Counted from the first letter of the stretch, positions 1 through 9,485 are shown. The stretch: 64,000 bases of DNA from Acidobacteriota bacterium (GCA_003225075.1 QIAP01000046.1:61252-125251); one strand, 5' to 3'. Made by a program: numbers and translations. The notes: generated from the sequence alone by a model not told the origin.

Positions 1-1
1 C

Positions 2-2764
2 TATGCCACTCAAGGCTTCACCGTCAAAGCGATCGCAATGTACAAGAAGATCAGCAAGATCAAAACTACTCTTGAGGGCATTCTGAAACTGGCTGAACTG
101 TATACGCAGCAAGGCCTGTTTAATGATGCCCGAGCCCAGTACCTGCAAGTCGCGGAAGAATTTCTGCGCGCGGGCGAATTGGATCAGGCAGTCCGCATTT
201 TCCAGAAGATCCTGGAAATGGATCCTGAGAACGTAGCTATGAGAGTACGCCTGGCTGAGGTTTACATACGGCTGGGCAAGAAGACAGAAGCCTGGCAAAT
301 ATTTTCCGCCGCCGCCGACAGTTTACGTAAGCGTGGTCAGTTGGGACCTGCCGAAGAGATCCTGCAGCGAATGATGAGTCTGGACCCGGGGAACGGCTAT
401 GCGCTTCTGCTGCGTGGCCGTAATGCACTTGAAAATGGTGAAATCCCGGCTGCAATTAAATACCTGGAAAAAGTCGCCGATCTTGATTCGCATGCCGATG
501 GCCTGCGAGACCTGCTGAAGGCCTACTTGCAGTCCGGCCGCATGACCGATGCCGTGGGCCTCGCCGGCAAACTGCTTACCGTCCATAACGACATGGGCGG
601 AATTTCCAGCGTCGCGGAAGCCTTGATGCAGTCCGGGCACTACAAGGATGCGCTCCAGCTTTATTGCGAACACTCAGAACGTCTCCTTTCCACCAATCCG
701 GCGATGGTTTTGGAGAACCTGCATTCCATCATTGGGCACGTTCGGGAGAATGTCGAAGCATTAGAGACATTACTCCAACTCTTTCACAAGGCAGGCGAAA
801 ACACCCATGTCAGCGAAGTTACCGAACTGCTGGCCCACGCCTATGTGCAATCGGGCAAACTCGCTGGCGCTCGTGACTTGTACCAGAAGCTAGCCACCAT
901 GGAACCGCAGAATGCGCTGCACATGCGGAATTACCAGCAAGTCGTCGCCATGATGGGAGGGACCAGCGGTTCGCGACTGATTACCGCTGAAGAGGGTGCG
1001 GTGATGGTCGACGAACTGGAGGCCACAGCGCCCGTGATCGAGCAGCACTACCCGGACAATGTAGCCATTGCAGTCCGCTCTGCTCTGACCGATGCCGATT
1101 TGTTCGTTTCCTACAATATGCCGGCTAAGGCCCTGGTGCCGCTCATGGCAGTGCTTCCACAAGCCCCGCGGGACGTGCGTCTGAATCAACGCCTGGCTGC
1201 ACTACATACTCGTGCAGAGCGGTTCGCTGAGGCGGCCGTATGCTGCCGTACTCTGGAAGCTGTATTTTCCGAAACCGATCATCCAGACGAAGCAGTGCGC
1301 TACGGGGAGCTTGGCAGCAAATACGAAGAGCGGTCTGCTGTGGCACATGGCAAACCGACGTCCGAAGAAGTTGCGACCACGAACTGGGCTGCAACCTCAA
1401 TTGCCGTCGAGCCTGCCTACCGCGGGGTGGCAACAGTCCCCGAATTTGAGGTGCAAAACGCTGCAGCGGAATCTGCAAGCGAGATTGACCTCTCTGAGGA
1501 ATGGGAAGGCGCGCTCAGCGGCGAACCAGCGTCAGCGTCCGCACATGATCATAAAGCCGAACCTGTCCCTGCTGCGGCAATTCAAGAGGCTGATAACAGC
1601 CAGGCAGTTGCTGAAACAATTGAAGAGATCCGGTTTTACCTGGGCCACTTCATGGGCGAACAAGCCCGTGGGGCAATGACCAAACTCGAAGCTCTGACGA
1701 ATGATTCCGCCATCTTAGCGACAATAAAGGCAGAAATTGAAGCAGCGGCAGCCGTACCTGCAACTTCCGAACCTGAAATCGTTGAGGAAGTCGCTCCTGA
1801 GGTCGCGCCATCTGTGCAGGAAAACGGCGACCTGCAGGAAATGACTGCGGAGTTGGAAGCTTCTCTGGGAGAAGGACTTGACTCTGAGACGGTCTCGCAA
1901 CCGGCAGTATCGGAGCCTGAACCTAGATCGGAACCCGACCAAGTCGAATACGCTCAAACGGAGTATGCCGCCGCGACGCAGCAAAAAAGAGGTGTGTTGG
2001 GCGAGTTGGTTTCAGATCTCGAGTCTTCCCTGGGTGACGGTTTCATGAAACAAGCTCCAGTCGTGGAACCGGGACCTGCAACCCAGTTCGATGAAGAGCC
2101 TGCGCCGGAACCAGAACCAGTATCCGCTAAGGCCCAAGTTTCCATGGCGGCCAGCGCTGCGGTATCCACGCCGACGACTCCAGTAGTCCCTCAGATGGCT
2201 GCGGCTGCGGGCGCGCCTTCGGTCTCTGCATCACCCTCATTCACTTATCGCCCCACAAAGATACGACCTTTGGCGGATGCGACTGCGCCCGCCGCGAAGT
2301 TCAGCGCAAATCCGGGCGTGGATCTGGCCCAGATGTTCGGGGAATTGAAGCACGAACTCGAGGAGGACGTAGCCACCGCCGACGAGGATCCCGAGACGCA
2401 TTACAATCTCGGCGTGGCCTTCCGCGAAATGGGCCTGCTCGACGAAGCCATCGGTGAGTTGCAAAAGGTTTGCCAGGCCGTGGAACATGGCCATCCCTTT
2501 CCACACATAATGCAAACGTACACCTGGCTATCGCAATGTTTCCTTGACAAAGGAGTGCCTGAAGCGGCGATCCGCTGGTATGAACAGGCGCTTAAGCTTA
2601 CTGACATCGATCCAGATACTCGAATGGCTCTGCATTATGAGCTCGCCTCAGCGTACGAGACTGCCAACAACAAACCCGCAGCCCTCGGTCATTTTATGGA
2701 GGTCTACGGCACCAACATTGATTATCGGGATGTCTCCGAGCGCATCAAGGCCCTGAAGTCGTAA
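2..2764 (+). CDS. Large TPR-repeat protein, 5' end cut by window
   Basis: The reading frame is open from base 2 with no stop. The first in-frame ATG (38) lies in the middle of a TPR helix (sequence GFTVKAIAMYKKISK), so the true start is upstream of the window. About 920 residues are visible. The N-terminal 350 residues and the last 130 are TPR repeats (for example DPETHYNLGVAFREMGLLDEAI near the C-terminus). Between them is an acidic, Ala/Pro/Glu-rich linker, with short helices repeated around EIRFYLGHFMGEQARGAMTKL that resemble FimV-like segments. TPR proteins are protein-interaction scaffolds, and no enzymatic domain is visible. The partner is unknown. No signal peptide can be judged because the N-terminus is missing. 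Confidence 0.85.
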   Translation, partial: YATQGFTVKAIAMYKKISKIKTTLEGILKLAELYTQQGLFNDARAQYLQVAEEFLRAGELDQAVRIFQKILEMDPENVAMRVRLAEVYIRLGKKTEAWQIFSAAADSLRKRGQLGPAEEILQRMMSLDPGNGYALLLRGRNALENGEIPAAIKYLEKVADLDSHADGLRDLLKAYLQSGRMTDAVGLAGKLLTVHNDMGGISSVAEALMQSGHYKDALQLYCEHSERLLSTNPAMVLENLHSIIGHVRENVEALETLLQLFHKAGENTHVSEVTELLAHAYVQSGKLAGARDLYQKLATMEPQNALHMRNYQQVVAMMGGTSGSRLITAEEGAVMVDELEATAPVIEQHYPDNVAIAVRSALTDADLFVSYNMPAKALVPLMAVLPQAPRDVRLNQRLAALHTRAERFAEAAVCCRTLEAVFSETDHPDEAVRYGELGSKYEERSAVAHGKPTSEEVATTNWAATSIAVEPAYRGVATVPEFEVQNAAAESASEIDLSEEWEGALSGEPASASAHDHKAEPVPAAAIQEADNSQAVAETIEEIRFYLGHFMGEQARGAMTKLEALTNDSAILATIKAEIEAAAAVPATSEPEIVEEVAPEVAPSVQENGDLQEMTAELEASLGEGLDSETVSQPAVSEPEPRSEPDQVEYAQTEYAAATQQKRGVLGELVSDLESSLGDGFMKQAPVVEPGPATQFDEEPAPEPEPVSAKAQVSMAASAAVSTPTTPVVPQMAAAAGAPSVSASPSFTYRPTKIRPLADATAPAAKFSANPGVDLAQMFGELKHELEEDVATADEDPETHYNLGVAFREMGLLDEAIGELQKVCQAVEHGHPFPHIMQTYTWLSQCFLDKGVPEAAIRWYEQALKLTDIDPDTRMALHYELASAYETANNKPAALGHFMEVYGTNIDYRDVSERIKALKS

Positions 2765-2853
2765 AATGCCGGAATGGGCCTTAAAAGTGACTTGGGGACG
2801 TCGGCGGAAACACCCCTAGCTTCTGCGCTACCAATGGCATTTTGGAGCGCTGC

Positions 2854-3231
2854 GTGATTTCCGATTCAAAAGCACACCTGGAGAAGGACTCACCTGAGGG
2901 GACCTCGCTCGCAACCGCAACCATGGGCGATAATCTAGCGATGGATGAGGCAGCACCGGCTGACGCCCGATATCGCAGGATTCAATTGTGGGTCCATCGG
3001 ATTTCTGTTCTGCTATTTGTCTTCGTGTGCGCGACCGTTGGTGTCCTTCTGGTCATCTTTCCGTGGCATCCAGAGTGGACCGACAACCGTTTGTTACTGA
3101 CCCACCCCGGCTTGCGCTCGTTTGTTACCAATAGTTTTGTTCGGGGGGTTTGCAGCGGGCTGGGTTTGCTGGACATCTGGATCGGATTCTGGGAAGCCAT
3201 CCATTATCACGAAGAACCGCGGCCCGAGTAG
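2854..3231 (+). CDS. Small two-helix membrane protein of unknown function
   Basis: About 125 residues. The charged N-terminal region is followed by a hydrophobic helix (ISVLLFVFVCATVGVLLVIF) and a second amphipathic/hydrophobic segment near the C-terminus (VRGVCSGLGLLDIWIGFWEAI). I chose the GTG at 2854 because a GGAG lies six bases upstream. A TTG at 2842 and ATGs at 2923 and 2941 are alternatives with poorer ribosome-binding sites. The family is not recognised. It lies between the TPR gene and a LOG-family gene on the same strand, and could be a membrane anchor or simply a conserved hypothetical protein. Confidence 0.65.
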   Translation: MISDSKAHLEKDSPEGTSLATATMGDNLAMDEAAPADARYRRIQLWVHRISVLLFVFVCATVGVLLVIFPWHPEWTDNRLLLTHPGLRSFVTNSFVRGVCSGLGLLDIWIGFWEAIHYHEEPRPE

Positions 3232-3243
3232 TGGGCAGAGGTG

Positions 3244-3264
3244 AGCATCGAGTTCATCGATGCT
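3244..3264. repeat. Perfect 8-bp inverted repeat
   Basis: AGCATCGA, a 5-base loop, then TCGATGCT. It sits between the membrane-protein gene stop and the LOG gene start. No T-run follows on either strand, so it is not a typical intrinsic terminator. It may be an RNA processing or stability hairpin, or an operator. Confidence 0.4.
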
Positions 3265-3323
3265 TGCGCCTCCGCTTTGCTGAAAACACAATTTTGAATT
3301 GAGAGAGATACGAAGCGAGCAGC

Positions 3324-4196
3324 ATGAACAGCAAACTTACATCCGCACCTTTGGCCTATTGCAACCAACCTTTTCTTAACAGTCCGGATGGGCGAATTCT
3401 GCGCATTCTGGCGGAGTACGCCGAGCCGGTAGCGCGTTTTCGCCGTGAGCAGATTCAGGACACCGTCGTCTTCTTCGGTTCGGCGCGTTTTCAAAATCGC
3501 CTGGACGCGCAGAGAATTTTGACGGGCGTTGAGACACAGAAAGCCGCTGGCTCGAATTCAGAACATGAAATGAAACGAGCGCTAGCCAGCCTGGATATGG
3601 CACGCTATTACGAGGATGCGCGCCGTATGGCCTTTCTGCTCACCAAGTGGTCAGTTCAAATTCCCGCCCGCAGGCATCGTTTTGTCGTAACCACAGGTGG
3701 CGGCCCAGGAATCATGGAGGCTGCGAACCTGGGTGCGCATGAGGCTGGCGGCAAGACCATCGGGCTTAATATCAATCTTCCTTTTGAGCAGGCGCCGAAC
3801 CTTTATATCACTCCGTCGCTCAATTTCGAGTTTCACTACTTCTTTATGCGCAAGTTCTGGTTCGCGTACCTTGCCAAGGCGCTGGTAATTTTCCCGGGTG
3901 GCTTTGGAACGCTGGACGAACTCTTCGAAATCCTTACCTTGGCACAAACCCAGAAACTGGCCAAAAAGATTCTTGTGGTCATCTATGGCAGCGAGTACTG
4001 GAACCGCATCATCAATTTCCAAGCCATGGCGGATGCGGGTACGATTTCGCAGGAGGATCTCGATCTTTTCAAAATCGTAGACTCTCCGGAAGAAGGCTTC
4101 GAGTACCTTCGCGCGGGTCTGACAACCTATCACCTGGTTGGGGAGCCTAAACGAGTGGGCGAAAGGGTGCCCGAGATCGCCAAGACCAACCCGTAA
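3324..4196 (+). CDS. LOG family protein (TIGR00730-type Rossmann fold)
   Basis: 290 residues. It carries the two signature motifs of the LOG/lysine-decarboxylase-like fold: GGGPGIMEA at 125-133 and PGGFGTLDE at 191-199. Family members are nucleotide-binding proteins. Several hydrolyse cytokinin riboside or other nucleoside monophosphates to free base and ribose phosphate, and many bacterial ones have no proven role. Compared with short LOG proteins it has an N-terminal extension of about 100 residues including a stretch matching a region before the first strand (DTVVFFGSARF). Start ATG 3324 is preceded by a purine-rich GAGAGAGA. It is separate from coaE downstream by 108 bases. The substrate is not predictable from sequence. 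Confidence 0.85.
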   Translation: MNSKLTSAPLAYCNQPFLNSPDGRILRILAEYAEPVARFRREQIQDTVVFFGSARFQNRLDAQRILTGVETQKAAGSNSEHEMKRALASLDMARYYEDARRMAFLLTKWSVQIPARRHRFVVTTGGGPGIMEAANLGAHEAGGKTIGLNINLPFEQAPNLYITPSLNFEFHYFFMRKFWFAYLAKALVIFPGGFGTLDELFEILTLAQTQKLAKKILVVIYGSEYWNRIINFQAMADAGTISQEDLDLFKIVDSPEEGFEYLRAGLTTYHLVGEPKRVGERVPEIAKTNP

Positions 4197-4304
4197 ACGC
4201 CCATTCGCTGATGTGCTGGAGTGGTTTTTCTACCTCTCAGCGTCCATTGTGGTGAAATAGCTCTTCATGCTTATCCTTCGAGAGCGCAGGCTTAAGGGGA
4301 AGTC

Positions 4305-4946
4305 TTGCTAAGAGTCGGCCTGACCGGCGGAATTGCCAGTGGCAAGTCGGTAGTGGGCGAAATGTTTGTGGCCTGCGGCGCTCACTTAATTAAGGCCGAT
4401 CAGATTGCACACCAACTGATGCAGCCGGGTCAGGCAGTTTACCAGGAGGTCGTGCGGCACTTCGGATCTGGCATTCTGAACCCGGACGGCACGGTGAGCC
4501 GCCCGAAGCTCGCGGAAGTGGCATTCGGGAAGCCGAAGCAAAGTGTGCCTTCGCGCATCGAAGAATTAAATCGGATCGTCCACCCGGCCGTGATCCGCCG
4601 CCAGGAAGAGTGGATGGATGAAATTGAGGACCAGAACCACGGTGCAGTAGCGATTGTCGAGGCAGCACTCATTCTGGAAGCTGGTGCGGGGAAACGGTTC
4701 GATCGTCTTATCGTCGTAACTTGCCGCCCGGAGCAGCGCATCCAGCGTTTTACTGATCGAATGAAACTCGACGAACAAACCGCCCGGCAGGAAATCAGAC
4801 GACGTATGTCGGCACAGTTGCCAGACCAAGAAAAGATCGAAGCTGCTGATTACGTCATCGACAACTCCGGCTCGCTGGACGTCACAGAGGAGCAAGTCAG
4901 AGACATATATGGGCGGCTGAAAGGGCAAGCGGAGCGCGATCGTTAG
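4305..4946 (+). CDS. coaE: Dephospho-CoA kinase
   Basis: 213 residues, the usual CoaE length. It phosphorylates dephospho-CoA at the 3'-OH, the last step of coenzyme A synthesis. The P-loop is GGIASGKS at residues 8-15. The family's conserved HPAVIRR-type lid/CoA segment (IVHPAVIRRQEEW) and the IVVTCRPEQRIQRF segment are present. The start is a TTG at 4305, preceded by AAGGGGA, and no ATG lies nearby in frame. It is followed 70 bases later by an HtrA-like protease gene, a neighbour relation also common in related genomes, though a functional link is unlikely. Confidence 0.95.
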   Translation: MLRVGLTGGIASGKSVVGEMFVACGAHLIKADQIAHQLMQPGQAVYQEVVRHFGSGILNPDGTVSRPKLAEVAFGKPKQSVPSRIEELNRIVHPAVIRRQEEWMDEIEDQNHGAVAIVEAALILEAGAGKRFDRLIVVTCRPEQRIQRFTDRMKLDEQTARQEIRRRMSAQLPDQEKIEAADYVIDNSGSLDVTEEQVRDIYGRLKGQAERDR

Positions 4947-5016
4947 CACTTCATTCTGTTAGCGAAAACAAGACTAGAATCCCTAGTAGCACGTTCTGGC
5001 GAGAGGATTTAAAGAG

Positions 5017-6063
5017 ATGCGACTGCTGCGACCAATGTTGTTTGCGGTGGCAATTGCCGGCGCCTTCTTTTACTTTACAACGCATCATCCCAGGGGCCTA
5101 CGGCCAATCCATTGGTTCGGCCACGTTGATAAAGTCGAGATCACAGAGGCAGCCGGAGGCGAGCCACTCGATCAGGAAGAGCAAAACAATATCAGGGTGT
5201 ATCAGAACAACATCCCTGCAGTGGTGAACGTCACTTCTCGAGCAGTCGCTTTCGATTTCTTCTACGGGCTCGTACCCCAGGAAGGACAGGGCTCAGGGTT
5301 CATTATTGATAAAGGCGGCCACATTCTGACTAACTACCACGTTGTTGCGGATGCGCGACAGGTGGAGGTTACGTTGCACAATCGCAAAAAGTATAGTGCT
5401 ACCGTACAAGTGGGTCAGAAAGTTTATGCCATTGGTAATCCCTTCGGACTGTCGGGCACCCTGACTCGCGGCATTGTCAGCTCGATTCGCTCGGTGCGCG
5501 AGCCGGATGGAATGACGATTGATGCCGCCATTCAAACCGATGCCGCCATCAACCCCGGCAATTCCGGTGGGCCATTGATGAACTGGCATGGCGAAGTGAT
5601 TGGGATCAACACCATGATTGCATCGAGCGTGGGCCAGAGTGCAGGCATTGGTTTTGCCATACCGATCAACACCGCCAAGGCAGTGCTCAATGATCTGGTG
5701 ACCCAAGGCCGCGTGCGGCGTCCGACGCTGGGAGTGCGCACGATACCGATCAGTCCAGAACTGGCCGAAGAAATGGGACTCCCCGCCGATTACGGGCTGC
5801 TGGTGATACAAGTCGTGCCGGGTGGGGCGGCGGAACGTGCGGGTCTCCGTGGCGGAAGCGAACGCGCCTACGTTGGCAATATTCCAATTATGCTGGGTGG
5901 GGACCTGATCGTGGCGATCGATGGCGAGAAGATTTCTGATCAGGAAGACTTGGCGCAGGCCATGAACAATCATCGCGCCGGCGACACGGTGCGCGTCACC
6001 TTCTATCGTGGCAAGCAAATGCAACTGAACGTCACGCTTGGGGAAGCAAGAGAGCAAGTCTGA
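5017..6063 (+). CDS. HtrA/DegQ-like trypsin-fold protein lacking the catalytic-Asp segment
   Basis: 348 residues: an N-terminal membrane or signal helix (residues 7-20), a trypsin-like domain and one C-terminal PDZ domain (about 235-345). His108 (ILTNYHVV) and Ser183 (GNSGGP) of the triad are present. In family members the strand ending YSATV is followed by a loop of roughly 30-35 residues holding the catalytic Asp (usual pattern HDLAVLKI), before VGQKVYAIGNPFGL. Here YSATV (ends at 130) runs straight into QVGQKVYAIG. The reading frame is intact, so about 100 bases appear to have been lost in frame at about 5404-5412. The protein may be an inactive chaperone-like HtrA, or the deletion may be an assembly or cloning artefact. 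A periplasmic role in protein quality control is the family expectation. Confidence 0.88.
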   Translation: MRLLRPMLFAVAIAGAFFYFTTHHPRGLRPIHWFGHVDKVEITEAAGGEPLDQEEQNNIRVYQNNIPAVVNVTSRAVAFDFFYGLVPQEGQGSGFIIDKGGHILTNYHVVADARQVEVTLHNRKKYSATVQVGQKVYAIGNPFGLSGTLTRGIVSSIRSVREPDGMTIDAAIQTDAAINPGNSGGPLMNWHGEVIGINTMIASSVGQSAGIGFAIPINTAKAVLNDLVTQGRVRRPTLGVRTIPISPELAEEMGLPADYGLLVIQVVPGGAAERAGLRGGSERAYVGNIPIMLGGDLIVAIDGEKISDQEDLAQAMNNHRAGDTVRVTFYRGKQMQLNVTLGEAREQV

Positions 6064-6088
6064 CTGTCGCCAGGCTTCCAGGTGTCGT

Positions 6089-6550
6089 TTAAGACTTACT
6101 GGCTGGCTTTGGCAATATCTGTTGCCGAAGGCGCCGCGACAAACTCACCGCGAGGGAGCGATAGAACCTGGACGCGAGATGAGGATACAGTCCGAACAGA
6201 TCCTCCAAGGCGGACCAATGAACCGCAAACGCGTCAATGTCTTCTTCGGCAATTACTGTGGCACTGGCGTTGCCTTGCTCGAGGAAGGCCATTTCCCCGC
6301 AAATCTCACCCGGACCAATCTGTGCGATTTTCGTTTTGGAATCGGACTGTATGAGGGCCGTGCCTTTTACCAGCAGATAGACACTCTTGGTTTGGGACCC
6401 TTGATGAAGCAGTTTTGCACCTTTCTTGAATGTGAGTTGTTCGGCTTTATCGGCGATCAAGTGCCAGTCATTTTGAGTCAAGTACTCTAATCGGTTGGTG
6501 GCAGTTTGTAAGGCGGACAACAATCGCTCTTGCGCTGTAGGTGTCGTCAT
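6089..6550 (-). CDS. Cyclic-nucleotide-binding domain protein
   Basis: 153 residues containing one complete cNMP-binding beta-barrel (residues about 28-130; GAKLLHQGSQTKSVYLLVKG, then GPGEICGEMAFLEQGNASATV). The phosphate-binding cassette pattern GEMAFL...SATV is close to that of CRP-family domains (FGEmaLl....RsAtV), with Ser/Ala in place of the usual Arg-Ser pair, so cyclic-nucleotide binding is uncertain. No helix-turn-helix follows; the C-terminus is a short basic tail. It is convergent with the HtrA-like gene (25-base gap). It may be a stand-alone regulatory subunit acting on a partner protein. Confidence 0.85.
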   Translation of the reverse strand: MTTPTAQERLLSALQTATNRLEYLTQNDWHLIADKAEQLTFKKGAKLLHQGSQTKSVYLLVKGTALIQSDSKTKIAQIGPGEICGEMAFLEQGNASATVIAEEDIDAFAVHWSALEDLFGLYPHLASRFYRSLAVSLSRRLRQQILPKPASKS

Positions 6551-6808
6551 TGTGCATCAATCAAAAAACGAGATCTTTCTTCACCGATCAAAGATAAGCG
6601 AAAGAGGATAACAGAAACAATTCCACCGATGGTGCGCACCAAAAGCGTCAAAGATTCCATCCAAACCTATCGGCTCGAGATAAGCATCCCAGTGTCCATT
6701 TGACTGCCCCTCACCCGCTGGGCTAGCCTCAGTAGTCTGCCAGGGAGCGTCTTCGCAGCCTGTGCCGATCGCCTCCGCACTGAATTTCCGCGGAAGACCT
6801 CTATATCC

Positions 6809-8551
6809 ATGCGATTCCATTGCAAACTGTTCATTCGGCTGCTGGTTGCAGTCTTGCTGGCTTGCGCTCCCCCACAGCGTGCCGAAGCTGCGCCTATGCG
6901 TCCGGTGCACGCGCCGCACGCCATGGTGGCGAGCGGGCACGAACTGGCATCGCGAGCGGGAATCGAGATGATGCAGGCTGGCGGAAACGCCGTGGATGCC
7001 GCGGTGGCGACTGGTTTCGCACTAGCCGTTGTACATCCCCAAGCCGGTAATTTGGGCGGTGGCGGTTTCATGCTTATCCGCTCCGGCACCGGTGTTACTC
7101 ATTTCATCGACTACCGCGAAAAAGCTCCTGCGGCAGCTACGGCGAACATGTACCTGGATGCTCAAGGCAACATACTCGAGAATGCCAGCCTGGTGGGATA
7201 TAAGGCGATTGGCGTACCCGGATCTGCGGCGGGCATGGTTTACGCTCTGAAGAAATACGGGAAACTGCCTCTCGGACGCGTTATAGGTCCTGCGATCAAA
7301 CTGGCACGGGATGGATTCCCGCTGGCGTGGGAAGATGCTGAAGATCTTCATGACGAGAACCTGGCAAAATTCCCCGTGTCGAGGCGCATTTTTCAGCGAG
7401 ACGGAGATTATTACAAAGCCGGGGAAGTCTTCCGCCAGCCGGAGTTGGCGCATACTCTTGAGCGGATCGTGGATAACCCCGATGACTTTTACCACGGAGA
7501 CATGGCACGCGAAATGGCCGCATCCATTCAGAAGGGTGGGGGCCTGATCACGGCTGATGATCTGGCGCATTACGAGGTCAAAGAACGGGTGCCCATTCGC
7601 GGAACCTACCGTGGTTACGAGATCGTCAGCGCGCCACCGCCGTCTTCCGGGGGGATTGCTCTCGTTGAAATCCTGAATATTCTTGAGGGTTACGATCTGG
7701 CGAAATTCGGTGATCGTTCGGCGGGAGCGATCCACATTACCGCGGAGGCTTTTCGGAGGGCGTTTGTTGATCGAGCAGAATTCCTGGGAGATCCCGATTT
7801 CGCAAAGATTCCTGTAGCCCAGCTCATTGATAAAAAATATGCCGTGGCTTGGCGAGAATCGATTGATCCCGCACGGGCGATTCCCAGCAAAGAACTGCGG
7901 CGGCCCGCAATCTTTAACGAACTGGAACGCTATGCGGTATTGCACGCGCAGCCTCGCAGCATACGCGAACCTGAGAACACAACCCACTACTCGGTAGTAG
8001 ATCCTGAAGGAAATGCAGTTGCTGTGACCACCACACTGAATGACAACTTTGGGTCGCGTGTGACTGCAGAAGGCTTGGGATTTCTATTGAACGATGAGAT
8101 GGATGACTTCGCCTCGAAACAGGGCGTACCCAACGCCTACGGTCTTATTCAAGGACCAGCAAATACCATCGGCCCCGGCAAGCGACCGCTCTCTGCGATG
8201 ACTCCGACCATGGTACTTAAGGATGGAAAGCTGTTCCTGGTGCTGGGGTCGCCGGGTGGGCCGCGGATTATAACGACGGTGGCGAATATTTTGATGGGAG
8301 TCGTGGATTATGGAATGAACATTCAGGAAGCGGTCAATGCCCCGCGTTTCCACCACCAGTGGCTCCCGGATCAGATCTTTGTCGAGCCCGGACTTTCGCC
8401 AGACACCTTGAAGTTGCTTCAGAATATTGGTCATAAGATCGAAAAGCAAGGCTACTGGAGCGATGGCGAGTGCGTCGCGATAGATCCGAGAACAAACGAG
8501 CGTCTGGGAGCGAGTGACGCACGCAACAATGGAAAGGCAGTGGGCTACTAA
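6809..8551 (+). CDS. ggt: Gamma-glutamyltransferase precursor
   Basis: 580 residues, the normal length for the bacterial proenzyme. It begins with a signal peptide (LFIRLLVAVLLACAPPQRAEA), so it is expected to be periplasmic or secreted. The autoprocessing site and nucleophile is Thr391 in the NTTHYSVVD motif, the first residue of the future small subunit. The downstream PLSAMTPTMVL and GSPGGPRIITTV motifs, which form the oxyanion hole and substrate pocket, are intact. The enzyme hydrolyses or transfers the gamma-glutamyl group of glutathione and related peptides. Its stop overlaps the start of the next gene by one base (TAATG), so the two are probably cotranscribed. The 258 bases upstream hold no other gene. 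Confidence 0.95.
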   Translation: MRFHCKLFIRLLVAVLLACAPPQRAEAAPMRPVHAPHAMVASGHELASRAGIEMMQAGGNAVDAAVATGFALAVVHPQAGNLGGGGFMLIRSGTGVTHFIDYREKAPAAATANMYLDAQGNILENASLVGYKAIGVPGSAAGMVYALKKYGKLPLGRVIGPAIKLARDGFPLAWEDAEDLHDENLAKFPVSRRIFQRDGDYYKAGEVFRQPELAHTLERIVDNPDDFYHGDMAREMAASIQKGGGLITADDLAHYEVKERVPIRGTYRGYEIVSAPPPSSGGIALVEILNILEGYDLAKFGDRSAGAIHITAEAFRRAFVDRAEFLGDPDFAKIPVAQLIDKKYAVAWRESIDPARAIPSKELRRPAIFNELERYAVLHAQPRSIREPENTTHYSVVDPEGNAVAVTTTLNDNFGSRVTAEGLGFLLNDEMDDFASKQGVPNAYGLIQGPANTIGPGKRPLSAMTPTMVLKDGKLFLVLGSPGGPRIITTVANILMGVVDYGMNIQEAVNAPRFHHQWLPDQIFVEPGLSPDTLKLLQNIGHKIEKQGYWSDGECVAIDPRTNERLGASDARNNGKAVGY

Positions 8552-9375
8552 TGCTGAAGGCGATTTCAACTTACGTATACGTGAAAGAAAGGCTACATCC
8601 CGGACTACTCGATGGGTTGGTGCGCGGCGGCGCCCAAACAATTGAAATTTTTGCCGCGCGACAGCACCTCGATTATGCCAACCGCAAGCAGCACGTCCGC
8701 GAGATTGCGGATTGGTTCCGCACCAGTGGTATTCCTCTAAATTCTGTGCATTCACCCATGTACGCTGATTATGAGTCAGGGCGCACCGGCGCTCCGCCGG
8801 TGAATGTCGCTTCTACCGACCGAGCGCAGCGGATCGCGGCCATGGATGAAATCAAACGGGCTTTGGAAATTGCCGAGCAGATTCCCTTCAAATTTCTGGT
8901 CCAGCACCTGGGCACCGGTAATGAATCCTTTGATGATCGGAAGTTTGAGGCTGCGATGACTTCGGTCGAACATCTACGCGCGTTCGCCAAACCGCTGGGG
9001 GTCCGGCTGCTGCTGGAGAATATTCCAAACGAGCTTTCCACTCCCGATAAGCTGGTCGAATTCATTCATTCATCGCATTTCGATGACGTTGGAGTATGTT
9101 TCGACTTCGGCCACGCGCACATCATGAGCAACGTAGCCGAGGGATTCGAGATCCTGAGGAGCCATATTCGCTCGACACACGTACACGACAACGCCAAAGA
9201 TCGCGATTCGCACCTGTGGCCCGGGGAAGGCTCAATCAACTGGAAAGAGGCGATAGAATTGCTGAGCTCGGCCCCGCACACGCCGCCTCTGCTGCTCGAG
9301 ATCGAAGGAAACGACAAAACCAATCCGGTGGACGGGATGGGTGAGGCGTTTCGAAAGCTGCGAGTGGCAGAGTAA
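8551..9375 (+). CDS. TIM-barrel sugar-phosphate isomerase/epimerase-like protein
   Basis: 274 residues of the xylose-isomerase-like TIM-barrel (AP endonuclease 2) superfamily. Metal ligands are visible in their usual places: a Glu in LLLENIPNE, an Asp/His in CFDFGHAHI, a His in STHVHDN and a Glu in LLLEIEGND. The family includes sugar isomerases, epimerases and endonuclease IV, and the specific substrate cannot be deduced. The ATG overlaps the ggt stop by one base, which implies translational coupling. Why a sugar-isomerase-like gene is coupled to ggt is not clear. Confidence 0.85.
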   Translation: MLKAISTYVYVKERLHPGLLDGLVRGGAQTIEIFAARQHLDYANRKQHVREIADWFRTSGIPLNSVHSPMYADYESGRTGAPPVNVASTDRAQRIAAMDEIKRALEIAEQIPFKFLVQHLGTGNESFDDRKFEAAMTSVEHLRAFAKPLGVRLLLENIPNELSTPDKLVEFIHSSHFDDVGVCFDFGHAHIMSNVAEGFEILRSHIRSTHVHDNAKDRDSHLWPGEGSINWKEAIELLSSAPHTPPLLLEIEGNDKTNPVDGMGEAFRKLRVAE

Positions 9376-9379
9376 TGTG

Positions 9380-9411
9380 GTAATCGGGTAATTGGGTAAT
9401 CGGGTAATTGG
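9380..9411. repeat. Tandem repeat of a 16-bp GTAATCGGGTAATTGG unit
   Basis: Two exact consecutive copies (9380-9395 and 9396-9411) of a unit that itself consists of two related octamers (GTAATCGG and GTAATTGG). The repeat lies in the 110-base spacer between the isomerase-like gene and asnS. A degenerate version of the same octamer series occurs at 18580-18608. Simple octamer repeats of this kind tend to expand and contract and may be a genome-wide spacer repeat. Confidence 0.75.
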
Positions 9412-9485
9412 CGAATCCTGCTGCCTTTCTGATTGTGCGATTGCCGATCACTCAATTGTTCCGGATACGCAATTCGTCAGAACTT

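Noticed and set aside
5293..6057. 254-residue open frame antisense to the HtrA-like gene
   Set aside because: Mirror of the coding frame, without family motifs or ribosome-binding site.
7022..7987. 321-residue open frame on the minus strand inside ggt
   Set aside because: It is fully antisense to the well-supported ggt gene, has no recognisable motif, and appears because of codon bias on the coding strand.
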